The notes beneath the pieces were generated by a model. That model made no database searches. It was not told the origin of the DNA and saw only the letters and a program-made list of their open reading frames with translations. DNA of 64,000 nucleotides. Origin: Thermoproteota archaeon. GTDB taxonomy: Archaea; Korarchaeota; Korarchaeia; Korarchaeales; Korarchaeaceae. Positions 8,576 through 16,579 of this stretch are shown in pieces. Each line of letters starts with the position of its first letter. Positions within the stretch are counted from its first letter, which is position 1. The DNA is taken from NCBI GenBank assembly GCA_026986575.1, contig JALSOH010000004.1, positions 124,001 to 188,000 on the forward strand, written 5' to 3'. The translations under genes were made by a program, and so were the position numbers.

Positions 8576-9067
8576 GTGGTATGGATGTGCGACGCCAAGT
8601 TCCTTGTTGACTCAATGGGCGGGAAACTAGCGAAGTGGCTGAGACTACTGGGATGTGACACCGAGTATGTGGATCCCAGAGAGGAGGACTCCTTGATACT
8701 TAGGTCTTCAATCGGCAGGATACTGGTCACTAGGGATAGGGAACTTGTCAAGAGGGCGATTAACTACGGAATTAAGGTGGTAAATGTCCCTGAGCGATTG
8801 GAAGAGGCTCTGGCCATTCTATCAGCGAGCGCAGGGGTGAGGTTGAGGATCAATCCCAAGGAGAGCAGGTGCCCGTTCTGCAACACCAAGTTAGATATCA
8901 TCAAGAGGGCTCAAGTGGTCAAGGAGCTACCTAGGGAGGTCCTCCGCTCCCACATTAAGTTTCTAGTATGCCCGTCATGTGGAAATGTCTTCTGGTTCGG
9001 GACGCATTACTGGAATATGCTCAAGACCCTATCCAAGGTAAAGAAGAAAAGGCGTTCCCTCCAATAG
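8576..9067 (+). CDS. Mut7-C RNase-domain protein with zinc ribbon
   Basis: 163 residues. The N-terminal part (KFLVDSMGGKLAKWLRLLG, then VTRDREL) is the PIN-like Mut7-C fold predicted to be an RNase. The C-terminal part is a zinc ribbon with CPFCN and CPSCG pairs. The family is broadly conserved in archaea but poorly characterised. The start is GTG 8576 or ATG 8585. A C/D sRNA begins seven bases after the stop. Confidence 0.85.
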   Translation: MVWMCDAKFLVDSMGGKLAKWLRLLGCDTEYVDPREEDSLILRSSIGRILVTRDRELVKRAINYGIKVVNVPERLEEALAILSASAGVRLRINPKESRCPFCNTKLDIIKRAQVVKELPREVLRSHIKFLVCPSCGNVFWFGTHYWNMLKTLSKVKKKRRSLQ

Positions 9068-9073
9068 TCTAGG

Positions 9074-9133
9074 GGACCGGTGATGACAGGTGACGGCAAT
9101 GATTCGTGAGAAAACTGACCTACTCTGAGGTCC
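9074..9133 (+). ncRNA. Candidate C/D-box guide RNA (16S targets)
   Basis: A terminal stem GGACC/GGTCC encloses C box GTGATGA (9080) and D box CTGA (9125). Between them lie an internal D'-like ATGA (9099) and a C'-like GTGAGAA (9106), leaving two 12-base guides. The second guide pairs for 8 bases with 16S at 21700-21707. The first pairs for 9 bases, including one G-U, with 16S at 21551-21559. Regular guide spacing and rRNA matches support the call. Confidence 0.72.
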
Positions 9134-9217
9134 TCCCATACAATTCGAGTCAGACCAAAGGAATTTATGTAGCTCTCCTCTCCCCCTCGGGGTGATATCA
9201 CGGATAGACTATCGCTA

Positions 9218-10336
9218 GTGCTAAGGGGCGTGGCGGAGCCGCTGGATGAGTTCGTCATGACTCTGGATGAGATAAAGGAGTTGCTCAAGACGGGACGGCA
9301 TAACACATACGTGGGTTATGAGCCATCCGGCCCGATCCATTTAGGTACGCTCATCACGCTCTATAAGCTGAAGGATATGGTAGAAGCGGGATTTCACGCA
9401 ATAGCTTTAATGGCGGATATCCATGCGATCCTCAATTTGAAGGGGCCTAGAGAGCTTATAGAGGAGGTTTCGATGACCTACTGGAAGACGGTGTTCCATG
9501 AGCTTGGCTCTCCAGAAATAGAGATAAAACTCGGTAGTAGCTTCGAACTGTCTCCCGACTATGTTTTAGACCTCCTATCGCTATCTCAGAGGGTAACTGC
9601 TAGAAGGGCCTGGAGGGCCATGTCGATAATAGCTAGAGAGCAGGAGGACCCCCTAGTATCCCACCACATCTATCCTTTGATGCAGGCCCTTGACATCCTG
9701 TACCTCCGGGTCAAGGTGGCCATCGGAGGGACAGATCAGAGAAAAATACATGCCCTAGCTAGGGACATATTCTCGACGAATGTTCCCCTCAGGGTTGAGA
9801 AATACGTACCGTCAGCCATACACACCCCGCTGCTGACGGGGCTGACGGGGGGTAAGATGAGTAGCAGCATTCCCAAGTCGCACATAGCCGTTCACGATCC
9901 ACCTGAGATCATAAGGGAGAAGATAAAGCACGCTTACTGCCCTCCCGGATCTGAAGACCAATATGATGAGGAGGGCAGATTGAAGAACCCGATACTGGGC
10001 ATAATGAGGTATATAATACTTCCAAGATCCGGAAGCGTCATCCTGCCGAAGTCTAAGGCCGCTGGTGGTGGAGAGATCGAGATTTCCAGCTATGAAGAGT
10101 TGGAGAGCAGTTACAGGAGAGGCGAGATACATCCGCTGGACTTGAAGAACTTTGTGGCTGAGTATCTGGTGGACGAATTCGCTGGATTGAGGGAGAAGTT
10201 GGTGTCCGATAGTGGGTTGATAGAGCCTCTCTACAGGCTGCAGAAGTGGCAGAAAGAGAGAGGTTTGTTCGGGGACTTGGAGTGGAAGGAGGTCCTCAGA
10301 TCATACCGCCCCTACTTGGGAGACTCTATCTCATAA
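9218..10336 (+). CDS. tyrS: Tyrosyl-tRNA synthetase
   Basis: A class I synthetase of archaeal TyrRS type: HIGH-equivalent GPIHLGT, the tyrosine-pocket segment GGTDQRKIHALARD, and the KMSKS-equivalent GGKMSSS. The first GTG in frame is 9218, but conserved-looking N-terminal sequence (TDRLSLV) continues upstream to an ACG at 9200, which is the codon placed correctly after GGTGAT. A TATA box at about 9161 predicts a transcript start near 9187. The true start may therefore be non-canonical, adding six residues. Confidence 0.93.
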   Translation: MLRGVAEPLDEFVMTLDEIKELLKTGRHNTYVGYEPSGPIHLGTLITLYKLKDMVEAGFHAIALMADIHAILNLKGPRELIEEVSMTYWKTVFHELGSPEIEIKLGSSFELSPDYVLDLLSLSQRVTARRAWRAMSIIAREQEDPLVSHHIYPLMQALDILYLRVKVAIGGTDQRKIHALARDIFSTNVPLRVEKYVPSAIHTPLLTGLTGGKMSSSIPKSHIAVHDPPEIIREKIKHAYCPPGSEDQYDEEGRLKNPILGIMRYIILPRSGSVILPKSKAAGGGEIEISSYEELESSYRRGEIHPLDLKNFVAEYLVDEFAGLREKLVSDSGLIEPLYRLQKWQKERGLFGDLEWKEVLRSYRPYLGDSIS

Positions 10337-10379
10337 GGGGGATTCCCCCGAAATTTTTAGGGGAGATATGGTCAGAAGA

Positions 10380-10449
10380 GGGGGCTGTGATGATAGCTCC
10401 ACAGACGGATTATCACGAAAATGAGGAGACTCTCCGCTCCTGAGCCCCC
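10380..10449 (+). ncRNA. Candidate C/D-box guide RNA (23S targets)
   Basis: A terminal stem GGGGGC/GCCCCC flanks C box GTGATGA (10387) and D box CTGA (10440). A D'-like CGGA (10406) and C'-like ATGAGGA (10421) delimit two 12-base guides. The first guide pairs perfectly over 10 bases with 23S at 24421-24430, and the second over 8 bases with 23S near 23189. An A/T-rich AAATTTTTA lies 20-30 bases upstream as a possible promoter. It sits between convergent tyrS and rpl10. Confidence 0.75.
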
Positions 10450-10483
10450 TTGATCGAGAAAATTGAGGGGTCGAGGAGATAGG

Positions 10484-11359
10484 TCAGGAGACCTTCTCCT
10501 GCAGGGCCTTGGCGGCAGCCGCCGCCCTCCTTATCAGCAGAGGTATGGTCTTGTCGCTGAGCCACGCAGCCTCTAGGGCCAGAGCTAAAGCCCTCGCGAC
10601 AGCCCTCTCCGTGAGAGGTCTCACTGTGTGCCTGTTTATCTCGCCCATCTCCAAGGCCAAGTTCAGGGCGGCAGAGTGGGCCCTGACGACCATCTCTATT
10701 ATGTCCTCCTTGGTGATCGAGAGGAGTTCCGGTAGGTAGAGAAGCCCGTCCTCGTCTATAGCCGCGGTCACCTTGAAACCGACCTTCAGGGGCTTTATGT
10801 TGAGGTTCCTGAGTAAGTCAGCAACCTGTGGGGAGGCGGTCTCACCTTTCTTAAGTATCGTAAAGTCCTCTGATATCGCTATCTTGCCCCCCTGTATCTT
10901 AGTGGGTATCCCCATGGCTCTTAGATCTGTGAGAATAGGTCCAGGAGCTATGTCCGTGGGTCCCTTAGGTATGATTACGTCCTCCTCAGCTACGTCGCCG
11001 GGTTTGAGGAAGACCTCTGCCTTTCTCTCGGTTACTAGCCTGTAGGTCTCGAACGGGTCTTTCTTGCTGAAAATAGCGACTAAGCTCATCGGCATTCTCT
11101 TGACTAACTCTTGGATGCCCTTCCTGTCCATTTTCTCGGCTGCCTTCTGAACAAGCCTCTTCTTTATCACGAAGAACTTTATGTCAGGAGCCAGCTCTTT
11201 TCTCACCCGCTGAAAATGATCAGCTGGCACCCTAGCGAAGTCAGCCAGCATTATAGTGGGGTACTCCTTGGCTAGCTCTATGAACCTCTCCATCATCTTA
11301 GCTTTCCTTATCCTCTGAGGACTCTGCTTCCTCCTTACCTCTCCAGTAACGGTTGACAT
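10484..11359 (-). CDS. rpl10: Large-subunit ribosomal protein uL10 (P0)
   Basis: 291 residues. The N-terminal rRNA-binding domain (YPTIMLADFARVPADHFQ and later KKRLVQKA) is followed by the P0 insert region and the L12-binding helices. The protein ends at AAAAKALQEKVS, without the charged linker and Gly-Leu-Gly-Ala-Leu-Phe-Gly tail usual for archaeal P0. ATG 11359 follows GAGGTGAT. It is last in the L11-L1-L10 operon; the L12 gene that normally follows is not here, since the next gene is convergent. Confidence 0.95.
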   Translation of the reverse strand: MSTVTGEVRRKQSPQRIRKAKMMERFIELAKEYPTIMLADFARVPADHFQRVRKELAPDIKFFVIKKRLVQKAAEKMDRKGIQELVKRMPMSLVAIFSKKDPFETYRLVTERKAEVFLKPGDVAEEDVIIPKGPTDIAPGPILTDLRAMGIPTKIQGGKIAISEDFTILKKGETASPQVADLLRNLNIKPLKVGFKVTAAIDEDGLLYLPELLSITKEDIIEMVVRAHSAALNLALEMGEINRHTVRPLTERAVARALALALEAAWLSDKTIPLLIRRAAAAAKALQEKVS

Positions 11360-11364
11360 GGGGA

Positions 11365-12048
11365 TCACCTCCTCTTAGTGTAGGATATAGGGAGCTCGTA
11401 CGCTGGACCCATCGTCGTCTTCACATACACCTTGGCTATCTTGGAGGGATCCTCGTATTTCCTCTCTATCACGGATAGTACCGCCTTTATATTTTCCAGT
11501 AGTTCCTCGGGAGTCATGTTCCTAGATCCCACCTTCACATGAACCACGGGCTGATCCTTCATCCTTATCCTCACGGACCTCCTCAGCTTCTCTATCATGG
11601 CAGGTAGCTGAGATACCGCCGCTGCTGGGAGATTAACCGGCATCTTGTTTCTAGGACCGAAGACGGGACCTATGTACCTGACTATCCTAGGCAGGATGTC
11701 GGCTTGAGCTATGAAGAATTCGTACTCATTTGCTAGCTTTTTCAGTGCCCTCTTGTTACCGGCTAGTGTCTCTATCTCCTCCGGCTCAATTACCCTATCT
11801 GCTCCAGCCTCTTTAGCCTTGACCGCGAACTCCCCTTTCCCTATCACAGCTACCTTGATGGGCCTGTTCCTCGGCGGGTGAGGCAGCTCTACTATCTCGT
11901 TTATCTTCGCATTGGGATTCCTCTTGAGGTCTATTCCCCTGAGGAGGACCACTATATCAACAGCCTCGGTGAACCTCCTCTTAGGACTTTTCTCAAGCAT
12001 TTCAGAGATTACCTTCAACACCTCGTCTTCAATCAACACCTGAGACAT
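11365..12048 (-). CDS. rpl1: Large-subunit ribosomal protein uL1
   Basis: 227 residues, typical of archaeal L1, with the signature region around GPRNKMPVNLPAAAVSQL and the two-domain fold that binds the 23S L1 stalk. ATG 12048 follows AGGTGG; a GTG three codons earlier overlaps that site. Archaeal L1 commonly represses its own operon by binding mRNA, but I did not identify the mimic here. The gene overlaps the leader of uL10 and nearly abuts uL11. Confidence 0.95.
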   Translation of the reverse strand: MSQVLIEDEVLKVISEMLEKSPKRRFTEAVDIVVLLRGIDLKRNPNAKINEIVELPHPPRNRPIKVAVIGKGEFAVKAKEAGADRVIEPEEIETLAGNKRALKKLANEYEFFIAQADILPRIVRYIGPVFGPRNKMPVNLPAAAVSQLPAMIEKLRRSVRIRMKDQPVVHVKVGSRNMTPEELLENIKAVLSVIERKYEDPSKIAKVYVKTTMGPAYELPISYTKRR

Positions 12049-12049
12049 C

Positions 12050-12532
12050 TCAACCACCTATTACCTCATCCCAAGCTCCAGAATCTATTTCTCTCTGAAT
12101 CTCACGGGGGTCCTTCCCTTCCACGGTTACGCCCATAGATAGAGCCGTCCCCAATACCTGCTTCACCATCTTTTTGAGATCACTCGTATTAGCGTTCTCT
12201 AGTTTGGTCCTGGCTATCTTCACCACCTGATCCATCTTGAGATCTCCAATCCTCTTGGAGCCCGGATCGGAAGATCCCTTCTCCGCTCCCAATTCCCTGA
12301 GGATGAGCATGGAGGTAGGGGGAGTTCCTACCCTGACTTCGAACTCCTTACTCTCTAGGTCGATCTCTATCTCCACCGGAACCTTCATGCCAGCGTACTC
12401 CTTGGTCTTATCGTTTATCTCCTTGACCACGAGCCCCATGTTGAGGCCTAGACCTCCCAACGCGGGACCCAGTGGAGGACCGGGTGTGGCCTTTCCACCC
12501 TCTATCATAACCTTAACTACCTTCTTAGGCAC
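12050..12532 (-). CDS. rpl11: Large-subunit ribosomal protein uL11
   Basis: 160 residues. The N-terminal VMIEGGKATPGPPLGPALG is the conserved L11 signature region, and the C-terminal part binds the GTPase-centre RNA. GTG 12532 gives the family-typical short N-terminus (PKKVVKV) and lies six bases after GGAGGTG, so it is preferred over GTG 12541. The gene overlaps the end of spt5 by eight bases. Confidence 0.96.
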   Translation of the reverse strand: MPKKVVKVMIEGGKATPGPPLGPALGGLGLNMGLVVKEINDKTKEYAGMKVPVEIEIDLESKEFEVRVGTPPTSMLILRELGAEKGSSDPGSKRIGDLKMDQVVKIARTKLENANTSDLKKMVKQVLGTALSMGVTVEGKDPREIQREIDSGAWDEVIGG

Positions 12533-13025
12533 TCTGAGCACCTCCCTCAGCCTCTTCTCCCTTCTTCTCTACCAGTTTCACGTTTGTTAGGGGCATTTTT
12601 ATCTCCCAGTCCCTGTCTATGTCCAACAACTTCAGGGTGAGCATCTTTCCCCTGCCACCCTCAGGGACCGAGAGCACGACGGCCCTATAGCCTTTGAAAT
12701 TCCCTTTAATAATCTTCACTATATCCCCAGGCTCTATCTCTATAGCAGCCGTTTCGGAGGCAATCAAGTTCTCTATCTCTTGGAGTGGAATGGGGCTCGT
12801 TGATGCGAGTTTAACCTTGGTAAGGCCCCTAATTAGCCTCCTAACCTCGTACTCCCTGTCTGACTCGATGAACAGATACCCCTTGAACTTCGGTATGAAG
12901 AGAATGGACTTTACCTTGGCTCCCGTAGAGGATACCCTCGCCATGAGCAGGCGTATTATGTTTATTTCTTTTCCTGAAACTATTCTGACTGGAAAAAAGA
13001 GTGCCTGGGATTGCTGGCTCTCCAT
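12525..13025 (-). CDS. spt5: Transcription elongation factor Spt5 (NusG-like)
   Basis: 166 residues with an N-terminal NGN domain (about residues 10-90, which binds RNA polymerase with Spt4) and a KOW motif (EPGDIVKIIKGNFKGYRA). An acidic Gly/Glu tail follows. ATG 13025 sits five bases after GGGTGG. The order secE-spt5-L11-L1-L10 is the conserved archaeal arrangement. Confidence 0.93.
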   Translation of the reverse strand: MESQQSQALFFPVRIVSGKEINIIRLLMARVSSTGAKVKSILFIPKFKGYLFIESDREYEVRRLIRGLTKVKLASTSPIPLQEIENLIASETAAIEIEPGDIVKIIKGNFKGYRAVVLSVPEGGRGKMLTLKLLDIDRDWEIKMPLTNVKLVEKKGEEAEGGAQSA

Positions 13026-13026
13026 C

Positions 13027-13236
13027 CTAGCCACCCACTAGGTAGAGCGCCGCTAGCTGGAACAGGAAGCCTATTACACCGACTATAAGGAAGCCCGTCA
13101 CGGTCACCTTGAACGTGCTCCACACCTCTTCCCAGCTCGGTTTCTCCGCGACCTTGAGCGTCTGGACTATGTAATCCCACAGTCCAGACCTGCTTTTGGT
13201 GGGCTGCTTACCTCTCTGATCCCTCTTCCTAGGCAT
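13027..13236 (-). CDS. secE: Protein translocase subunit SecE (Sec61 gamma)
   Basis: 69 residues. An N-terminal basic stretch, a conserved amphipathic segment (SWEEVWSTFKVTVTG) and one C-terminal transmembrane helix match Sec61-gamma, the clamp of the SecYE channel. ATG 13236 lies after GAGGGATG; the longer frame to 13257 overlaps the ftsZ stop. It is co-transcribed with ftsZ upstream and spt5 downstream. Confidence 0.92.
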   Translation of the reverse strand: MPRKRDQRGKQPTKSRSGLWDYIVQTLKVAEKPSWEEVWSTFKVTVTGFLIVGVIGFLFQLAALYLVGG

Positions 13237-13246
13237 GGGACATCCC

Positions 13247-14452
13247 TCACAACTCATCCAGACCCAAGTCCCTTTCCGGTCCCCTTACCTCTCTAGCTAG
13301 AGGTACAGTCCTCCTATCTGAGACTATTCTCCTCGGAGCCGTGGGCCTCTCTACTCTCACCCTAGTGGCCCTCTCAGCGGTCGCCTCGGCGACCTCACCT
13401 TGGAGGGCAGCCTCAACACTAGGAGATGCTACTCCGGTAACCACCAAGAGAACTTGAACTACTCCCTTGAGGGACTCGTCTATCCTAGCCCCCCATATGA
13501 CATTGGCGGTCGGGTCCAAAGATCCCACTATGGTTTCCACGATCTGTTCCATCTCCTCGAGGGAGAAGTCCGGCCCTGATGTGATGTTTATGATGGCCGC
13601 CTTACCACCTGAGATATCGGCCTCGAGTAAGGGGTTACCTAGAGCATCCTCAACGGCCTCTATTGCCCTGTTCTCTCCATCGCTCTCTCCGAATGAGAGA
13701 ACTGCCGGGCCTCCATTCTCCAAGACGTTTCTGAGGTCGGCCAAGTCTACGTTTATCAGACCGGGCTTCATCACAAGCTCGACCATGCCCTTGACGGCCC
13801 TAGCTACAATTTCGTCCGAAATGAAGAACGCTTGATGCAGAGGAAGCTCTTTTGCTATATCCAGTATCCTATCGTTGTTAACCACCACTATAGTATCCGA
13901 GGATTCCGCCAGTTTGGCAAGTCCCTTCATGGCTATCTCCTTCTTCTTAGTTCCTTCCGCTGAGAATGGCAGTGTAACGACGGAAACCACAACGGCTCCT
14001 ACCCTCTTCCCGACCTCAGCTATCACAGGGGAAGCGCCCGTGCCAGTTCCCCCTCCCAGCCCGGCCATTATGAAGAGTACATCGGTACCCCTGAGGAACT
14101 GCTCTAGCTCCTCCATGCTCTCCCTAGCGGCCTCTTCACCTATATGCGGGTCACCACCTGATCCATTCCCGCCGCATAGCTCTTTACCCAAGAGGAATTT
14201 TCTATCGGCAATGGTGGTCAGGAGGTGCTGGGCGTCAGTGTTGACGGCCACTGTCTCCACAGAATCGACGCCTATCGCGTTAAGTCTGGTGATTGTATTA
14301 CTCCCAGCCCCACCTACGCCCATTATTACTATCCTAGCTTTAACTCTCTCCACGAAGTCCTTCAAAGCAGAATCTTCTGGGGATACCTTCTGGGGGATCT
14401 CCCGTACCTCCTCCTCAACTCTGCGTGTAGCAGATCTCACTATGGACTTCAA
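13247..14452 (-). CDS. ftsZ: Cell division GTPase FtsZ
   Basis: 401 residues. The tubulin/FtsZ signature GGGTGTGASP and the N-terminal GVGGAGSNT nucleotide loop are intact, as is the T7-loop region NVDLADLRNVL that completes GTP hydrolysis in the filament. After the globular domain is an Arg-rich linker and a short C-terminal peptide ending DLGLDEL, probably the binding site for membrane tethers. The start is TTG 14452 behind GGGGATG. Linkage to secE-spt5 is known from other FtsZ-bearing archaea. Confidence 0.97.
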   Translation of the reverse strand: MKSIVRSATRRVEEEVREIPQKVSPEDSALKDFVERVKARIVIMGVGGAGSNTITRLNAIGVDSVETVAVNTDAQHLLTTIADRKFLLGKELCGGNGSGGDPHIGEEAARESMEELEQFLRGTDVLFIMAGLGGGTGTGASPVIAEVGKRVGAVVVSVVTLPFSAEGTKKKEIAMKGLAKLAESSDTIVVVNNDRILDIAKELPLHQAFFISDEIVARAVKGMVELVMKPGLINVDLADLRNVLENGGPAVLSFGESDGENRAIEAVEDALGNPLLEADISGGKAAIINITSGPDFSLEEMEQIVETIVGSLDPTANVIWGARIDESLKGVVQVLLVVTGVASPSVEAALQGEVAEATAERATRVRVERPTAPRRIVSDRRTVPLAREVRGPERDLGLDEL

Positions 14453-14632
14453 TACACATCCCCTTCTCGCTCTTATTTCTCTCTTAGGATGGTGTCAATT
14501 CCCTATTTAAAGTAAGGCATATGGTTCGACGATGCGCTTCCATGCGATTGATTGAATTGAGCACCTAACCGGAGATGATTCCGGTCACATGTGGGACAAT
14601 GTTTATTAAACCTTCAGTGGCTCCCTACGATT

Positions 14633-14708
14633 GGGCCCGTAGCTCAGATGGTAGAGCGCCGGCTTTGCAAGCCGGAGGTCCCGGGTTCGAGTCCCGGCGG
14701 GTCCACCA
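14633..14708 (+). tRNA. tRNA-Ala(UGC)
   Basis: Acceptor GGGCCCG/CGGGTCC, anticodon stem CCGGC/GCCGG with loop TTTGCAA, CCA encoded. GTTTATTAAA about 20-30 bases upstream is a likely TATA box. It is not in the rRNA spacer, unlike in many euryarchaea. Confidence 0.96.
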
Positions 14709-14797
14709 ACCTTAACTTCCTGAAAAGAGCCCTACCGCCTTATGTCGATATCTCATCATGTAGAGCCAACCGGCCTATCGAGGGCGAGCAGTCAGAA

Positions 14798-14873
14798 TGG
14801 GGCCGGGGCCGGGATTTGAACCCGGGTTAAGGGCTCCACAGGCCCCCAGGTTACCAGGCTACCTCACCCCGGC
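14798..14873 (-). tRNA. tRNA-His(GUG)
   Basis: Acceptor GCCGGGG/CCCCGGC with discriminator C73 and encoded CCA; the anticodon loop is CTGTGGA. The base before G1 on this strand is T, so the G-1 required by HisRS is not encoded and would have to be added after transcription. Confidence 0.94.
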
Positions 14874-14879
14874 AAGTAG

Positions 14880-14956
14880 TGGTGCGGCCGCCGGGATTTG
14901 AACCCGGGTCTGGGGCGTGGCAGGCCCCCATCCTGTCCAGGCTAGACTACGGCCGC
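14880..14956 (-). tRNA. tRNA-Gly(GCC)
   Basis: Acceptor GCGGCCG/CGGCCGC, anticodon stem GGGGC/GCCCC with loop CTGCCAC, encoded CCA. It is upstream of tRNA-His on the same strand with six bases between them, so they are probably one transcript. Confidence 0.95.
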
Positions 14957-15009
14957 CAGCCCTATAGCAAGCGATCGTGTATTTAAGCATTAATTCCTCG
15001 AGATGGGAG

Positions 15010-15669
15010 ATGATCAGGGTATTTTTGGTGGAATCATCTTTAACAAAAATCCCGGAAGAGTTAAAGAACGATAGGATAAGGAGGTCATATACCAAAGTGT
15101 ATGGGAAGTTCTACGATGTCTTGGACATCCAAGCGCTGCCTCCCCAAGCTAGAGTCGGCATGGGACCCAAGGAGGGCAGACCGGACATAGTCCACAGATC
15201 TGTGCTTTCAGTAACCGATCATCCCCTCTTCCTTATGGGACAAATCGAGTTCTACATGCACACCTTGGATGGTAGGATATTCCGCTTCTCCAAGGAGGTC
15301 AGGCCCCCTCGCAACTACATAAGGTTCCTCGGTTTGATGAGTAAATTGCTCGACGAGGGGTGGGTGGGTCCGAGCGAGGATGAACCACTCATATGGGAGG
15401 TGAACGAGAGATTAGGAGATTTGGTAAGTGACCAGGCAATACTCCTAGAGGAAGGTGGAGAGTTCAGAGATCCCTTAGCCTACTTGAGAGACTTAGTGAA
15501 GAGGGGAGACGTATCGATTATGGTTGGCGGGTTCCCTCAGGGATCTTTTTCTGATGATGTCATATCGCTCGCTAGAGGCATATTCAGCCTATATAGGGGA
15601 GTGTTGTCCTCTTCAACGGCTCTCTCCATGGTGCTCACCTACCTCTACTACTTGGAGGTATGGAGATGA
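15010..15669 (+). CDS. nep1: 16S rRNA pseudouridine N1-methyltransferase Nep1 (Emg1)
   Basis: 219 residues of the SPOUT family. Conserved Nep1 segments are RPDIVHRSVL, the HTLDGRIF strand, PPRNYIRFLGLM and the SAM-loop IMVGGFPQGSFSDD. Nep1 methylates a pseudouridine in the small-subunit rRNA. ATG 15010 is chosen; a longer frame to 14977 would include the TATA box (GTATTTAAG) shared with the divergent tRNA region. Its stop overlaps the ATG of rnp4 (ATGA). Confidence 0.94.
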   Translation: MIRVFLVESSLTKIPEELKNDRIRRSYTKVYGKFYDVLDIQALPPQARVGMGPKEGRPDIVHRSVLSVTDHPLFLMGQIEFYMHTLDGRIFRFSKEVRPPRNYIRFLGLMSKLLDEGWVGPSEDEPLIWEVNERLGDLVSDQAILLEEGGEFRDPLAYLRDLVKRGDVSIMVGGFPQGSFSDDVISLARGIFSLYRGVLSSSTALSMVLTYLYYLEVWR

Positions 15670-16010
15670 GGAGGAAAGCCAAGGAAAGGGAGAAGGACCT
15701 TGCTAAGCAAAGGATAACGAGGTTGCTCAGGTTGGCCGATGAGGTATACCCTAGCGAACCTGAACTCGGACTCCGGTATGGAGAGCTGGCCAGAAGGTTG
15801 GCTCTAAGAACAAAAGCGAGGATACCCGAGCAATGGAAGTGGAGGTACTGCAGGAGATGTGGGTCCTTCCTTTACCCTGGAATAAGCGCTGATATTAGGA
15901 CGAGAGATCGCAGGCTTCCTCACCTAGTGATCAGATGTCAGTTATGCGGTGAGATGAGGAGAATCCCCTATCTAAGGGAGAAGAGGGCCAAGAGAGCGGC
16001 ATCTCGTTGA
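15666..16010 (+). CDS. rnp4: RNase P protein subunit 4 (Rpp21)
   Basis: 114 residues, very basic, with two N-terminal helices and a zinc ribbon whose cysteines are in YCRRCG and CQLCGE. This is the Rpp21 subunit of archaeal RNase P, which processes tRNA 5' ends; the catalytic RNA is at about 35.4 kb. ATG 15666 follows GGAGGT by seven bases and overlaps the nep1 stop. Confidence 0.93.
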   Translation: MRRKAKEREKDLAKQRITRLLRLADEVYPSEPELGLRYGELARRLALRTKARIPEQWKWRYCRRCGSFLYPGISADIRTRDRRLPHLVIRCQLCGEMRRIPYLREKRAKRAASR

Positions 16011-16120
16011 GTAGGGGGGTCATGCGAGGACACCTTGGTAGGCCTCAACTTCCCTAATGGTTTTATATGCCACGCCTGCAGTAGCTTGTTGAAGGTCTAA
16101 CGGAGAAAAGGGTGATGAGC

Positions 16121-16579
16121 TTGCCTACAGCTAGGGATGTAAGGGCTGACCTGCTGATAGACCGCCTCAAGGAGGAGCTTAAGAAGTTCGAATCGATAAG
16201 GCCACCTGAATGGGCTTTCTACACGAAAACGGGAGTGCATAAGGAGAGACCCCCGGTCCAAGAGGACTGGTGGTACATTAGGGCTGCCTCCATATTAAGG
16301 ACCCTTTACATGAGGGGAGGAAGGCCTGTCGGTGTAGAGAGGCTCAGAACAAAGTATGGAGGCAGGAAAGATAGGGGAGTAAGACCAGAGAGGTTCGTTA
16401 AGGGAAGTGGGCATGTGATACGGCTCATTCTCCAGCAGCTGGAGGCTGCTGATCTAGTAGAGAAGGTGGAAAGGAAGGGTAGGAGGATAACGCCGAAGGG
16501 AGTCTCTCTCTTGGATAAGACAGCCGCCGGAATAATCAAGGAGATTGAGTTGATTCCAGGAAAGGTGGAAGCGCCATGA
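16121..16579 (+). CDS. rps19e: Small-subunit ribosomal protein eS19
   Basis: About 152 residues with the eS19 winged-helix core (WWYIRAASILRTLYMRG) and the basic C-terminal region after RGVRPERFVKGSG. TTG 16121 is preferred over ATG 16115 because it is four bases after GGTGAT, the spacing seen elsewhere in this genome, and gives a family-like start (PTARDVRADLL). A TATA box (GTTTTATATG) is at about 16060. Confidence 0.93.
   Translation: MPTARDVRADLLIDRLKEELKKFESIRPPEWAFYTKTGVHKERPPVQEDWWYIRAASILRTLYMRGGRPVGVERLRTKYGGRKDRGVRPERFVKGSGHVIRLILQQLEAADLVEKVERKGRRITPKGVSLLDKTAAGIIKEIELIPGKVEAP

Noticed and set aside
10246-10443. 65-codon plus-strand frame after tyrS
   Set aside because: It overlaps the end of tyrS in another frame and runs through a C/D sRNA; no protein features.
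14709-14797. ATGATGA on the minus strand between tRNA-Ala and tRNA-His as a C box
   Set aside because: No CTGA follows within a plausible distance on that strand.
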